A stretch of 22,883 nt of DNA from assembly GCA_948468465.1 (NCBI GenBank), contig CAOKJJ010000071.1:1-22883 (forward strand), given 5' to 3'. Under the pieces are notes generated by a model. The model saw only the letters and a list, made by a program, of their open reading frames with translations. It made no database searches and was not told where the DNA came from. Of the stretch, positions 1-8,785 are shown in pieces. Source of the stretch: an uncultured Eubacterium sp. GTDB taxonomy: Bacteria > Bacillota_A > Clostridia > Lachnospirales > Lachnospiraceae. How positions within the stretch are numbered: position 1 is the stretch's first letter; every line of letters begins with the position of its first letter. Made by a program: the position numbers and the translations under genes.

Positions 1-104
1 CTGGAGTAGGAGCCGAAATCCAGGCCCCGCCCCTCATCCAGCGTCCGCATAGCCAAAAAAAATGCAAATACACATATATGCATATGAATACAAGGAGCAG
101 GAAC

Positions 105-1487
105 ATGGGGAATAAAACAGAGGGGAAAAAACGGGAGTTTCAGAAAGCGATTTATGATGTTGTTGTAATTGGTGCCGGTGCGTCCGGATTGATGGCGGCA
201 ATTACAGCTGCTCGTTTGGGCGCAGACGTACTGCTGCTGGAGCATATGGAGCAACCTGCGAAAAAAATACTGGCGACTGGCAATGGAAAATGCAACTATA
301 CCAACGCGGATCAGAACCTGGAAAACTATTATTGTGAGCAGCCGGATTTTGTCCGGACTGTGCTTGCGCAGTTTTCTTATAAGGATACGATCCGTTTTTT
401 TAAACAGCTTGGCATCCGTCCGGTTCAGAAAAACGGGACATGTATGTATCCGGAAAGTGAGCAGGCGTCTTCTGTAAAAAATGTGCTGCTTGCGGAGATC
501 CGGCGTCTGCAGGTTCCAATGCTTTTATCTGTCGGTATCCGTAGTGTACATAAAACGTCGAAGAAAAAAAGAAATGGTCCTGATGCTGATGAGAAAGAAT
601 GCCTGCATAAAGAATTTATGAAAAAAGAGTTTTTTGAAATCCAGACAAAAGAGCAAAACTTTTATGCCTGCGCCTGTATTCTTGCGGCGGGCGGGATGGC
701 TGCGAAAAATACGGGCAGTGATGGCAGCGGTTATATTTATGCCAGGCAGCTGGGACATACGATTACAAAGCCTTTGCCTGCGCTGAGCGCATTGCTGACG
801 GAGGCAAAGGGCATAAAATTACCTGCTGGTGTGCGTATCTGCTGTGCGGCGTCTTTGTACGTGGACGGAGAGCGGAAGGCCTGTGAGCAGGGGGAACTGC
901 AGATGACTGATTATGGAATTTCCGGAATCGTTATTTTTCAGTTCAGCCGTATAGCGGCAAGGGCATTGGAAGAAAAACGGCGGGTATCTGTCTGGCTGGA
1001 TTTTAAACCGGGGATGGAAGCCGAGGAGCTTTTGGCATATATTGAAAAACGCTTTTCCAGTGTATATAACAGAAAAAAAACGCTTTTGGATGGACTGACG
1101 GGATTTTTGCCGGATAAACTGATCCCGGTTCTTCTGAAAAAGTCCGGGCTGCAGTTTAAGGAAAGATGCGGCAGTTTAAGCGTGGAGCAGCTGGAATGTC
1201 TGATCAGGCAGCTCAAGCAATATCCGGTAAATGTTACAGGCTGCAAAGGCTTTGCCTCGGCACAGGCAACGTCCGGAGGTGTGCCGGTGCAGGAAATCTG
1301 TGCACAGAGTCTGGAGTCTTGGAAAGTACCTGGCCTGTATTTTGCGGGAGAAATCATAGATGTAGATGGAAAATGCGGCGGCTATAATCTGCAGTGGGCC
1401 TGGTCGAGCGGATATACAGCAGGAAAGAGCAGTTTTTTGCGTACGAACTGTCAGAAAATATCAGAAAGGAACAGGCATAACTTATGA
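105..1487 (+). CDS. NAD(P)/FAD-dependent oxidoreductase, HI0933/YhiN-like family
   Basis: This 460-aa flavoprotein has an N-terminal Rossmann FAD-binding motif, VVVIGAGASG, near residue 20. The family-typical GNGKCNYTN follows at about residue 65, and the C-terminal signature reads GLYFAGEIIDVDGKCGGYN. The family is cytosolic and its physiological substrate is not established. I chose the ATG at 105 because AAGGAG at 92-97 sits 7 nt upstream. The in-frame ATGs at 78 and 84 lack a ribosome binding site. The stop overlaps the start of the next gene by 4 bp (ATGA), which implies translational coupling with a second flavoprotein. The family call is firm; the reaction is unknown. Confidence 0.9.
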   Translation: MGNKTEGKKREFQKAIYDVVVIGAGASGLMAAITAARLGADVLLLEHMEQPAKKILATGNGKCNYTNADQNLENYYCEQPDFVRTVLAQFSYKDTIRFFKQLGIRPVQKNGTCMYPESEQASSVKNVLLAEIRRLQVPMLLSVGIRSVHKTSKKKRNGPDADEKECLHKEFMKKEFFEIQTKEQNFYACACILAAGGMAAKNTGSDGSGYIYARQLGHTITKPLPALSALLTEAKGIKLPAGVRICCAASLYVDGERKACEQGELQMTDYGISGIVIFQFSRIAARALEEKRRVSVWLDFKPGMEAEELLAYIEKRFSSVYNRKKTLLDGLTGFLPDKLIPVLLKKSGLQFKERCGSLSVEQLECLIRQLKQYPVNVTGCKGFASAQATSGGVPVQEICAQSLESWKVPGLYFAGEIIDVDGKCGGYNLQWAWSSGYTAGKSSFLRTNCQKISERNRHNL

Positions 1488-3115
1488 TTCGCATACAGCA
1501 GATAAAAATACCTGTGAAATCAAATTCTTTTCCTGTCCGTCAGGAAATTGAGCGAAAAATTCGAAAACTGCTGCATCTTAAGCAGGAACAGGCTTTTACG
1601 TTTCAAATTCATAAACAGTCTATAGATGCGCGCCGCGGCCGTGAAGCGGCGTATGTCTATACGGTGGATGTAGATTTGGATATGAAACAGGCACAGGAGC
1701 AAAAGCTTGTGCATAGAGTTCACAATAATAATATTATGTTAACTAAAAGGGAAGTTTATCATTTTTCTCAGACGGGAACAATTCGTTTAGAGCACAAACC
1801 TGTGATCGTCGGCAGCGGGCCTGCCGGATTATTTTGTGCTTATCTGCTGGCTCTTCATGGTTATCAGCCTGTCATTATAGAACGCGGAAAAATGGCGGAA
1901 AACCGCCTGCGGGATGTGGAAGCATTTTGGCAAACCGGTGTTTTAAACACGTCTTCCAACGTCCAGTTCGGCGAAGGCGGGGCAGGTACGTTTTCGGATG
2001 GAAAGTTAAATACGCTTGTGAAAGATCCTGTTTTAAGGAACCGGTTTGTACTTGAGACATTTGTGCAAAACGGGGCTGACAGCAGTATTTTGTATCTTAA
2101 TAAGCCGCATATCGGAACAGACCGGCTGATTCAGGTGGTTACGAATCTGCGAAAAGAGATTATCCGTCTGGGAGGAACGTTTTATTTTGAAACATGTCTG
2201 ACAGATTTGCAGATGGAACAGAAAAAACTTCGTTCCATAACCGTGGAAGCAGCCGGACAAAAGCGGATATTGCAAACGGAGCTTTTAGTACTTGCCATTG
2301 GGCACAGTGCGCGTGATACGTTTCAAATGCTGTCGGACCGCAACATTCCTATGCAGCCAAAAGCGTTTGCTGTCGGTTTACGCATTGAGCATCCGCAGGA
2401 AATGATTCAAACACATCAGTATCATGGCATTGACTGCAAAGGACTGCCAGCGGCTTCGTATAAAGTAACCGCTTCAAAGGCAGGGCAGCGCAGCGTCTTT
2501 TCTTTTTGCATGTGTCCGGGCGGCTATGTTGTAAACGCTTCATCCGAACGGGACGGACTGGCTGTCAACGGCATGAGCTATCAGAAAAGGGATGGAAAAA
2601 ATGCCAACAGCGCCATTATTGTTTCCGTAATCCCGAATGATTTTCCGGATGGCGGCTTTCATCCGTTAAGCGGGATAAGATTTCAAAGAGAACTGGAAAA
2701 ACGGGCGTTTGCGCTTGGCGGCGGACGTATCCCGCAGCAGCTTTACGGTGATTTTAAAAGCGGAAGATGTTCTGTATCCTACGGTGATTTTCCGTCTCAG
2801 ACAAAAGGCGCCTGCGTGTTTGCAGAGCTTGGCACATTGCTGCCGGCGGAGCTGAAACAGTCGTTTATAGACGGCATGGAACAGTTTGCGCAATACATTC
2901 CGGCTTTTAACCGTTATGACGCGATACTCTCCGGCGTTGAAAGCAGGACCTCGTCTCCGGTACGCATTGTCCGAAATGACGATTTTTTGAGTGAGGCGGA
3001 CGGCATTTACCCTTGCGGAGAAGGAGCCGGATATGCCGGCGGCATTATGTCGGCCGCGATGGACGGCATGAAAGTGGCGGAAGCCATCGGAAAAAAATAT
3101 GCGGCGTTTTCATAA
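1484..3115 (+). CDS. FAD-dependent dehydrogenase (COG2509-like)
   Basis: This 543-aa protein has about 100 N-terminal residues before the dinucleotide-binding motif PVIVGSGPAGLFCAYLL. The family-typical EGGAGTFSDGKLNT follows, and a C-terminal FAD-contacting segment reads YPCGEGAGYAGGIMSAAMDG. This layout matches the uncharacterised FAD-dependent dehydrogenases found widely in Firmicutes. The start ATG overlaps the stop of the upstream oxidoreductase gene, so the two are almost certainly cotranscribed and translationally coupled. Nothing looks truncated. No substrate can be named from sequence. Confidence 0.9.
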   Translation: MIRIQQIKIPVKSNSFPVRQEIERKIRKLLHLKQEQAFTFQIHKQSIDARRGREAAYVYTVDVDLDMKQAQEQKLVHRVHNNNIMLTKREVYHFSQTGTIRLEHKPVIVGSGPAGLFCAYLLALHGYQPVIIERGKMAENRLRDVEAFWQTGVLNTSSNVQFGEGGAGTFSDGKLNTLVKDPVLRNRFVLETFVQNGADSSILYLNKPHIGTDRLIQVVTNLRKEIIRLGGTFYFETCLTDLQMEQKKLRSITVEAAGQKRILQTELLVLAIGHSARDTFQMLSDRNIPMQPKAFAVGLRIEHPQEMIQTHQYHGIDCKGLPAASYKVTASKAGQRSVFSFCMCPGGYVVNASSERDGLAVNGMSYQKRDGKNANSAIIVSVIPNDFPDGGFHPLSGIRFQRELEKRAFALGGGRIPQQLYGDFKSGRCSVSYGDFPSQTKGACVFAELGTLLPAELKQSFIDGMEQFAQYIPAFNRYDAILSGVESRTSSPVRIVRNDDFLSEADGIYPCGEGAGYAGGIMSAAMDGMKVAEAIGKKYAAFS

Positions 3116-3162
3116 AAGACTGCAGGAAACATATTTAAAATTTGAAAAGAGAGGTGTGTTGC

Positions 3163-6100
3163 ATGCTCGTATTACAGGCTTCTGAAGAACAGGAACAAAT
3201 ATTTCAAAAATTGATACAGACAATGGGGGAACAGGTCGTCTGGAACGGACGGTTTCTCATCAGGGACGACGAGTTGATTTTAGAAGGGACGGTACGTTCT
3301 CTTATTTTTCAGTTTGAAACGAAAAAAGTGTCAACGAATCTGGTTGATCTTGCGTATCAGGAAGAAGCGGTATTAGACATTTCCAGACATCCGACCTTGA
3401 AAGACTTAATCAATATGGTGCTGTATGCATTTGGAAAATGGGGAACGCTGCGAGGGCTGAACGTCCAGCAGGATTATCCGCAGCTGAACCAGCTATTTGC
3501 AAAAATATTGAATACCTTTTATATCGAACCGTCTTTCCGTAAGGAAAATTTTCGTTTTTATAAAGTCGGCGTCCGCGTTACTTACGAAGAAGTACTTCAG
3601 ACTGTGCTGGAATATGAAAAAAAACAGGCCGAGGATCCGGCGGCAGAGTCACAGGGCCTGTGGCACCGCCTGGTATGGAAAAACAGTGAACGGACGTTTC
3701 ATAAAGAAGAGACGACCTTGTTAGAGCGTGTGGAAGACAGGATTGGCAATAACTTTTACCTGGTAGGCTATCAATGCCCTAAATGCCAGGAAAAGCTGCA
3801 TATGGCCGTCTATCCGGACGGTAAGGAAGTGCGCATTGATACTGAAGAAAAAGGGGTCTATCTGGCACGTGTTTATACATGTACCAACTGTCATTGTTTT
3901 TATACGCCGCGTCCGGACCGCCTGATTTCGGAAGGACTTATTTACGAAATGGATTTTTCTGATGACAGCAAAGCTTATGAAGACTATCTGGAGCTTATGG
4001 GATATTATGGGGAACGCGCCGCGAACTTTAAATACAATGAATACGAAGCTGTCCGCAGACAACGGCTGTTACAGGAAGCCCGGCAAAAAGCGGAGGAAAA
4101 AAGTCCCGCTTTCAGCCCAGGGCAGCCAGACCGCCTGTTCAGCCCGCAGGACGCGCTTCGCCAGATGGAACAATTTGGCCAGACGATTACAGCTTTGCCG
4201 GAAGACGTGCTTCGGCGTTTTGCGCATCGCGTGGAAGAGGGCTTTTATCCGGATGCGGCAGTAGCCAAATATGAAAAACAAATCCTCGAAGAGATGCAGC
4301 AGCGAGACAGCAGGCAGCAGGCAGAGCCAGAACTAAATCCAGAGACGGCTGCGGATGCAGATCCAAATCCAGATACAGCTTCAAATACAGCTTTAAACAC
4401 GCATGATGCGCAGGGCATTCCCGTACAAAGCACGATAAAGCAGACAGCAAAACAGCAGGCAGGCCAGAATCAAACAGCCAATCAGACGCAGCAGTTTCCA
4501 TCCAATACACGGAAACACAAGATACCGGCAAACGATTTCGTACACACGCCACGGAACGAGCTGACATCCGATGACCTGACATTGGCTAATCCGGCACCCG
4601 ATGACCTGACATTGGACGATCTGGCATTAGACGATGCGGGACAGGCATATCAGGAAAATCATGCATCCACGAAAGCGGGCAGGACGGCACAACCTGCAGC
4701 AGATCGTATACAAAGGCCAATGAAACACTATACGCTAACGCAACCAGAGCACGGAAACGCGAAATCCGCCGCAAATATCGAATATACCGAACAAGCCAAA
4801 CATCCTGAATCTGCAGATCATCATCACAGGCCAGGCCAAGCAGAGATGCCTGCAGATACGTTTGACGAAGTTCACCTTCAGACCTATACAAAACGCATTG
4901 AAAAACTGGAACGGTTATCCCCAAGACAGAAGCAGGAATTAAAAAAGCAGATTCAAAACGATAACAGACTGGATACCGCAGAAAAGCAGTCACTGACAGC
5001 ACAGATCGAAGAAGCCGAATATCAGGAACTGGCGCAGGAAATACATAAAAAAACGGAACAAAGCGCAAAAAAAAGCTATGCACAGCTGACAAAAACGATT
5101 CAGGAAACAGAAAAAGAACATTATCCAGATACCATCAAAGGGCCATATCTGGAAAAACTGCACGAACTGCGTATGCAGCGCGGGACACAGGAAGTCCGTC
5201 AAATCATCGAACAAATGCCGCAGCGTATGGACCGCGCAGCATTTCAAAAACTGGAACAGCGGCTTCAAGCATACGAGGATGTCGATCTGTCTCCTTATCG
5301 TGAAACACTGCGTCAGAAAAAAGAAGCCGCTGAAAAACAGGAAATCGCCAGTATGGTCAAACGTTCCCGCAAAGCAAGCCGCAGCGATTATACAAGCTTA
5401 ATGCGCCGTCTGGAAGAACAGAATTTTGCCGATGAAAACATTGTGCCTTATATGGATAAAATAAAGGAAAAAGTTACGGCGCTTGATCAGGAACGGTTAC
5501 ATGCACTGTTAGATGAATCACAGCAGATGGACTTTAACGCGGCAGCAGCCGTCTATGAACAGATTTTAGACGAAAACTTTTTGCCGGAATTAAAAAACAG
5601 CGCACTGGAAATGCTCGCCAAACGGCTTGAAAAAATTCGTACCGATGAATGCGAACTGCTCGTACAAAAACTTCAGGATGAAATGCGAGGAACGATCAAA
5701 GAAAACGCCAGACATCATTTTTACCCGGCACGAAAGGTCATGTTAAATACCGCGGAACCAAAAGAAACGAACGCCATTCATGCCGCACTTGCGTCTTATG
5801 CAAGCGAGCGCAACATGTTCGAGTATCCGGTGTTTTCCATAGACACCTCCAGAAGCGGCAGCGGCAGAGAAGGCATGCTGCTGACACCGGAAACGTTATT
5901 TTACAGTACAAGGACACATGCGTACGAAATTCCTGTTTCAGATATTGCATCCATAGAGGCATCTACGGGACTTTTAAACCGAAAAATATTACTGACAGAA
6001 GCAAACGGAGCGGAACATAAGCTCCCCTATGCGGTAAAGACCAGCGAAATGGAAGACTGGGCACGCATTTTAGAAGAATTTATTTTTTATCTGCAGGAAA

Positions 6101-6228
6101 AACCTGCCTCCAGAAAGCTGAAATATCTTGCAAAAGAAACGCACGATACGATCTGCTGCTACCGGTGCGGATACGTGTATCATGGCAAAGATGTGTGTCC
6201 GGAATGCGGCTATAAGAAAAACCGTTAA
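3163..6228 (+). CDS. Large multidomain protein of unknown function with two zinc ribbons, helical repeats and a PH-like region
   Basis: I do not recognise a named family for this 1021-aa protein. A zinc-ribbon-like pair of CxxC motifs lies at C205/C208 and C240/C243. A polar linker rich in Ala, Gln, Asn, Thr and Asp spans about 385-565. Charged helices at about 570-860 contain four degenerate ~50-aa repeats that begin near residues 635, 690, 740 and 790. Residues 883-979 resemble a bacterial PH-like fold (GMLLTPETLFYST, then NRKILLTEANG). A second ribbon uses C999/C1002 and C1012/C1015. No signal peptide or membrane segment is visible. The ATG at 3163 has GAGG 8 nt upstream; the TTG at 3142 would place that site inside the gene. 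It lies 47 bp after a flavoprotein gene on the same strand. A scaffold role is inference. Confidence 0.8.
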   Translation: MLVLQASEEQEQIFQKLIQTMGEQVVWNGRFLIRDDELILEGTVRSLIFQFETKKVSTNLVDLAYQEEAVLDISRHPTLKDLINMVLYAFGKWGTLRGLNVQQDYPQLNQLFAKILNTFYIEPSFRKENFRFYKVGVRVTYEEVLQTVLEYEKKQAEDPAAESQGLWHRLVWKNSERTFHKEETTLLERVEDRIGNNFYLVGYQCPKCQEKLHMAVYPDGKEVRIDTEEKGVYLARVYTCTNCHCFYTPRPDRLISEGLIYEMDFSDDSKAYEDYLELMGYYGERAANFKYNEYEAVRRQRLLQEARQKAEEKSPAFSPGQPDRLFSPQDALRQMEQFGQTITALPEDVLRRFAHRVEEGFYPDAAVAKYEKQILEEMQQRDSRQQAEPELNPETAADADPNPDTASNTALNTHDAQGIPVQSTIKQTAKQQAGQNQTANQTQQFPSNTRKHKIPANDFVHTPRNELTSDDLTLANPAPDDLTLDDLALDDAGQAYQENHASTKAGRTAQPAADRIQRPMKHYTLTQPEHGNAKSAANIEYTEQAKHPESADHHHRPGQAEMPADTFDEVHLQTYTKRIEKLERLSPRQKQELKKQIQNDNRLDTAEKQSLTAQIEEAEYQELAQEIHKKTEQSAKKSYAQLTKTIQETEKEHYPDTIKGPYLEKLHELRMQRGTQEVRQIIEQMPQRMDRAAFQKLEQRLQAYEDVDLSPYRETLRQKKEAAEKQEIASMVKRSRKASRSDYTSLMRRLEEQNFADENIVPYMDKIKEKVTALDQERLHALLDESQQMDFNAAAAVYEQILDENFLPELKNSALEMLAKRLEKIRTDECELLVQKLQDEMRGTIKENARHHFYPARKVMLNTAEPKETNAIHAALASYASERNMFEYPVFSIDTSRSGSGREGMLLTPETLFYSTRTHAYEIPVSDIASIEASTGLLNRKILLTEANGAEHKLPYAVKTSEMEDWARILEEFIFYLQEKPASRKLKYLAKETHDTICCYRCGYVYHGKDVCPECGYKKNR
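4568..4615 (+). repeat. 30-bp-period duplication inside the linker of the 1021-aa protein
   Basis: The 18-nt string CCGATGACCTGACATTGG occurs at 4568-4585 and again, identically, at 4598-4615. This encodes a 10-residue duplication of DDLTL in the disordered linker, and a third degenerate copy (DDLAL) follows. The period is a multiple of three, so the reading frame is kept. It is probably replication slippage in a region under weak constraint. Confidence 0.85.
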
Positions 6229-6294
6229 CAATAAAACTATTGTAATATGAAACACCTACAAAATCAATCAATAAAAGAAAGGAATCATCTTACC

Positions 6295-6900
6295 TTGAGT
6301 TTACTTATTTATCTGGCCTCAGACACCCCTTTGAAAGAACGCAAAAGCCCACACAACCGAACAATGTCTGTCAATGAAGCGCGCTCCCTTGGAATCAAAA
6401 TTCCTGATATTTTAAATACGGATGACATAGACAAAGATGACCCGAATATGATTTTTTGGACAGACAGCTATACAGAAAATGCAGAAACCGGCGTATTAGA
6501 AGACAGTGGGTTTGCAGATGATATTTCTATTATTAAAATGGATGAAAAAACAGATGATATACGAACGGAAAAGAAATACTGCGCGATTTTGGAATGGCCA
6601 AACTATACTTATGAACGGGCACAGTATTTAATTACATATATGAAAGAACATTTACGGCGCGCATCTGAAATAGAACTGTGGCATATCTGGATGGGACAGT
6701 CTTATCCGCCGCCACAGATACATAAGAAGCATATCCGCGTGGAGGAGCTGACTGCATCGGATATAGAAAAGCTGATGGAATATCCGGTATATGAACCGAA
6801 ACAGATGACGGGACATGTGAATATACCTCGTGATTGGGAAATTGCGGCTGATGAAATGGAGCAGGATGTGCACGATTGTTATGTGATCGATGGTTTATGA
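6295..6900 (+). CDS. Hypothetical protein, 201 aa
   Basis: I do not recognise this protein. The N-terminus reads LLIYLASDTPL and is followed by an acidic stretch rich in Asp and Glu. A more conserved-looking middle part contains YCAILEWPNYTYERAQYLITYM and a WHIWMG segment, and the C-terminus is acidic. No signal peptide, transmembrane segment or metal motif is visible. The start is uncertain. A TTG at 6295 follows AAAGAAAGGA (6275-6284), a somewhat long spacing of about 11 nt. The in-frame ATG at 6247 lacks any ribosome binding site and would add 16 unconvincing residues. It lies 66 bp after the 1021-aa gene and 34 bp before the AAA-ATPase gene, so cotranscription is likely. Confidence 0.65.
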   Translation: MSLLIYLASDTPLKERKSPHNRTMSVNEARSLGIKIPDILNTDDIDKDDPNMIFWTDSYTENAETGVLEDSGFADDISIIKMDEKTDDIRTEKKYCAILEWPNYTYERAQYLITYMKEHLRRASEIELWHIWMGQSYPPPQIHKKHIRVEELTASDIEKLMEYPVYEPKQMTGHVNIPRDWEIAADEMEQDVHDCYVIDGL

Positions 6901-6934
6901 ACAGGTTAAAAACGGGCGGAGAAAGGAAAGTGTG

Positions 6935-8656
6935 ATGCCAAGAAAAGCAGGAATCGGGATACAGAGTTTTGAAAAAATAATAAGAATCCATAACTTTTAT
7001 GTAGATAAAACATTGTTTATTAAAGAATGGTGGGAAAACCATGATGAAGTAACATTGATTACCAGGCCAAGACGCTTTGGAAAAACGTTGAATATGAGCA
7101 TGCTGGAATGTTTTTTTTCGGCAGAGTACGCGGGCAGAGGAGAGCTGTTTGAGGGACTTCATATATGGACAGAGGAATGCTACCGCGCGTTACAGGGGAC
7201 TTATCCGGTCATCAGCCTTTCTTTTGCCAATGTCAAAGAAACGACGTATGAGAAAGCGAAAATACAAATCTTCCAGATCCTTTCGGAATTATATACGAAA
7301 AGGCAATACTTAAAAGACAGCGGTCATTTGACAGAAAAAGAACAGATGTATTTTGACAGGGTGTCTGAGCAGATGTCGGATACGGATGCATCCATATGTC
7401 TTCACAGACTGTGTGATTTTATGCAGCGTTATTATGGAAAAAAAGTAATTGTGCTTTTGGATGAATACGATACGCCGATGCAGGAAGCATTTTTGAACGG
7501 ATACTGGAACGAAATCGTTTCTTTTATGAAAAATTTGCTGCATACTACTTTTAAGACAAATCCTTTTTTGGAAAAAGCGATTTTGACGGGCATTACAAAA
7601 GTTGGCAAAGAAAGTATTTTTTCGGATTTAAATAATCTGGAGGTTGTCACTTCCATTGTTGATAAATATACAGATGCTTTTGGATTTACGCAGGCTGAAG
7701 TGACAGACGCGCTTCGTGAGTTTGGATTATCTCATATGGAGGATCGTGTCAGAAGCTGGTATGATGGCTTTACATTTGGAAAAAGAACAGATATTTATAA
7801 TCCATGGTCAATGATTAATTTCCTGGATAAGCAAAGACTGGCAACCTATTGGGCCAATACGAGCAGCAACAGCATGATCAGCAAGCTTATTCGTGAAGGC
7901 AGCAAGGATATGAAGATCATTATGGAAGATCTGCTCGAAGGCGGTGTCCTTCGCACCAGAATCGACGAACAGATTGTATTTGACCAGCTGCTTGATAACG
8001 AATATGCCATATGGAGCCTGCTGCTTGCAAGCGGCTATCTGAACATAGAGTCCTGTAATTTTGATCCGGATACCGGATGGTATGAATACGAGTTAAAGCT
8101 TACCAACAAAGAAGTTACGATCATGTTCCGAAGCCTGATCGAAAGCTGGTTTAAAAACTACAGCCCTGCTTATAATGACTTTATAAAGGCTCTGCTTTGC
8201 GGTGATTTAAAAGCTATGAACCACTATATGAATCAGGTAGCGCTGGATACATTCAGCTATTTTGACACGGGAAACAAACCGTCTGCATATGCGCAGCCGG
8301 AACGCTTTTATCATGGCTTTGTGCTTGGACTTATGGTAGAGCTGCGTGACCGGTATGTGATCCTGTCAAACCGGGAAAGTGGTTTTGGACGCTATGATAT
8401 TTTGCTAAAGCCAAAACATCCGAATGGTTTATTACATGCGATCATGATAGAATTTAAAGTGCAGGATACACAGGAAGAAGAGACGATACAGGATACTGTG
8501 CAAGCGGCGCTTTCTCAGATTATGGAAAAACAGTATGCCGTATCGCTCGAAGCAGAAGGGATTGCGGCAGATCGCATAAAAATGTATGGATTTGCGTTTC
8601 AAGGTAAAAAAGTGCTGATCGGCTCTTATCCGGAAACACGGGCTAAAGAAACATAG
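6935..8656 (+). CDS. AAA-ATPase-like protein with C-terminal PD-(D/E)XK nuclease-type domain (DUF1703-like)
   Basis: This 573-aa protein has the usual architecture of the AAA-ATPase-like/DUF1703 family. A Walker-A-like P-loop, RPRRFGKT, covers residues 44-51. A Walker B, VIVLLDEYD, has D176/E177. The C-terminal nuclease-fold signature has D488 in GRYDILL and E506-x-K508 in IEFKV. The family is often multicopy in gut Firmicutes and Bacteroidetes. Its function is unproven, though links to mobile elements or defence have been suggested. I chose the ATG at 6935 because GAAAGGAAAG lies just upstream. An extension to 6890 would overlap the previous gene and carry no ribosome binding site. The gene ends just before a strong terminator. 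All key residues appear intact. Confidence 0.88.
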   Translation: MPRKAGIGIQSFEKIIRIHNFYVDKTLFIKEWWENHDEVTLITRPRRFGKTLNMSMLECFFSAEYAGRGELFEGLHIWTEECYRALQGTYPVISLSFANVKETTYEKAKIQIFQILSELYTKRQYLKDSGHLTEKEQMYFDRVSEQMSDTDASICLHRLCDFMQRYYGKKVIVLLDEYDTPMQEAFLNGYWNEIVSFMKNLLHTTFKTNPFLEKAILTGITKVGKESIFSDLNNLEVVTSIVDKYTDAFGFTQAEVTDALREFGLSHMEDRVRSWYDGFTFGKRTDIYNPWSMINFLDKQRLATYWANTSSNSMISKLIREGSKDMKIIMEDLLEGGVLRTRIDEQIVFDQLLDNEYAIWSLLLASGYLNIESCNFDPDTGWYEYELKLTNKEVTIMFRSLIESWFKNYSPAYNDFIKALLCGDLKAMNHYMNQVALDTFSYFDTGNKPSAYAQPERFYHGFVLGLMVELRDRYVILSNRESGFGRYDILLKPKHPNGLLHAIMIEFKVQDTQEEETIQDTVQAALSQIMEKQYAVSLEAEGIAADRIKMYGFAFQGKKVLIGSYPETRAKET

Positions 8657-8663
8657 AGCAAAG

Positions 8664-8710
8664 AAACGCAGCACAAATCCAGGTAATGTGATTGGATTTG
8701 TGCTGCGTTT
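8664..8710 (+). terminator. Rho-independent terminator, possibly bidirectional
   Basis: A perfect 17-bp inverted repeat is formed by AAACGCAGCACAAATCC (8664-8680) and its complement at 8694-8710, with a 13-nt loop. A T-rich run (AAATTTTTTT) follows on the + strand. It starts 8 bp after the AAA-ATPase gene stop. On the minus strand the same hairpin lies downstream of malQ, but its T-tract there is weaker, so termination in that direction is less sure. Confidence 0.9.
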
Positions 8711-8785
8711 TAAATTTTTTTGCGTGATATGTTTTGCTTTTTTATATTGTGCGTTTGCAATTGTTTTCGATGAAATGTTTTGTAT

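Noticed and set aside
1..104. Possible end of an upstream gene, since two frames are open here
   Set aside because: The stretch is too short to support a product, and the minus-strand ATG at about 51 has no ribosome binding site.
4586..5092. 168-aa open frame on the minus strand opposite the linker of the 1021-aa protein
   Set aside because: It is a by-product of the biased codons in the low-complexity linker. No start signal or domain is seen.
6228..6243. ACAATA-AAAC-TATTGT inverted repeat after the 1021-aa gene, considered as a terminator
   Set aside because: The stem is only 6 AT-rich pairs with no T-tract; read-through to the next gene is more likely.
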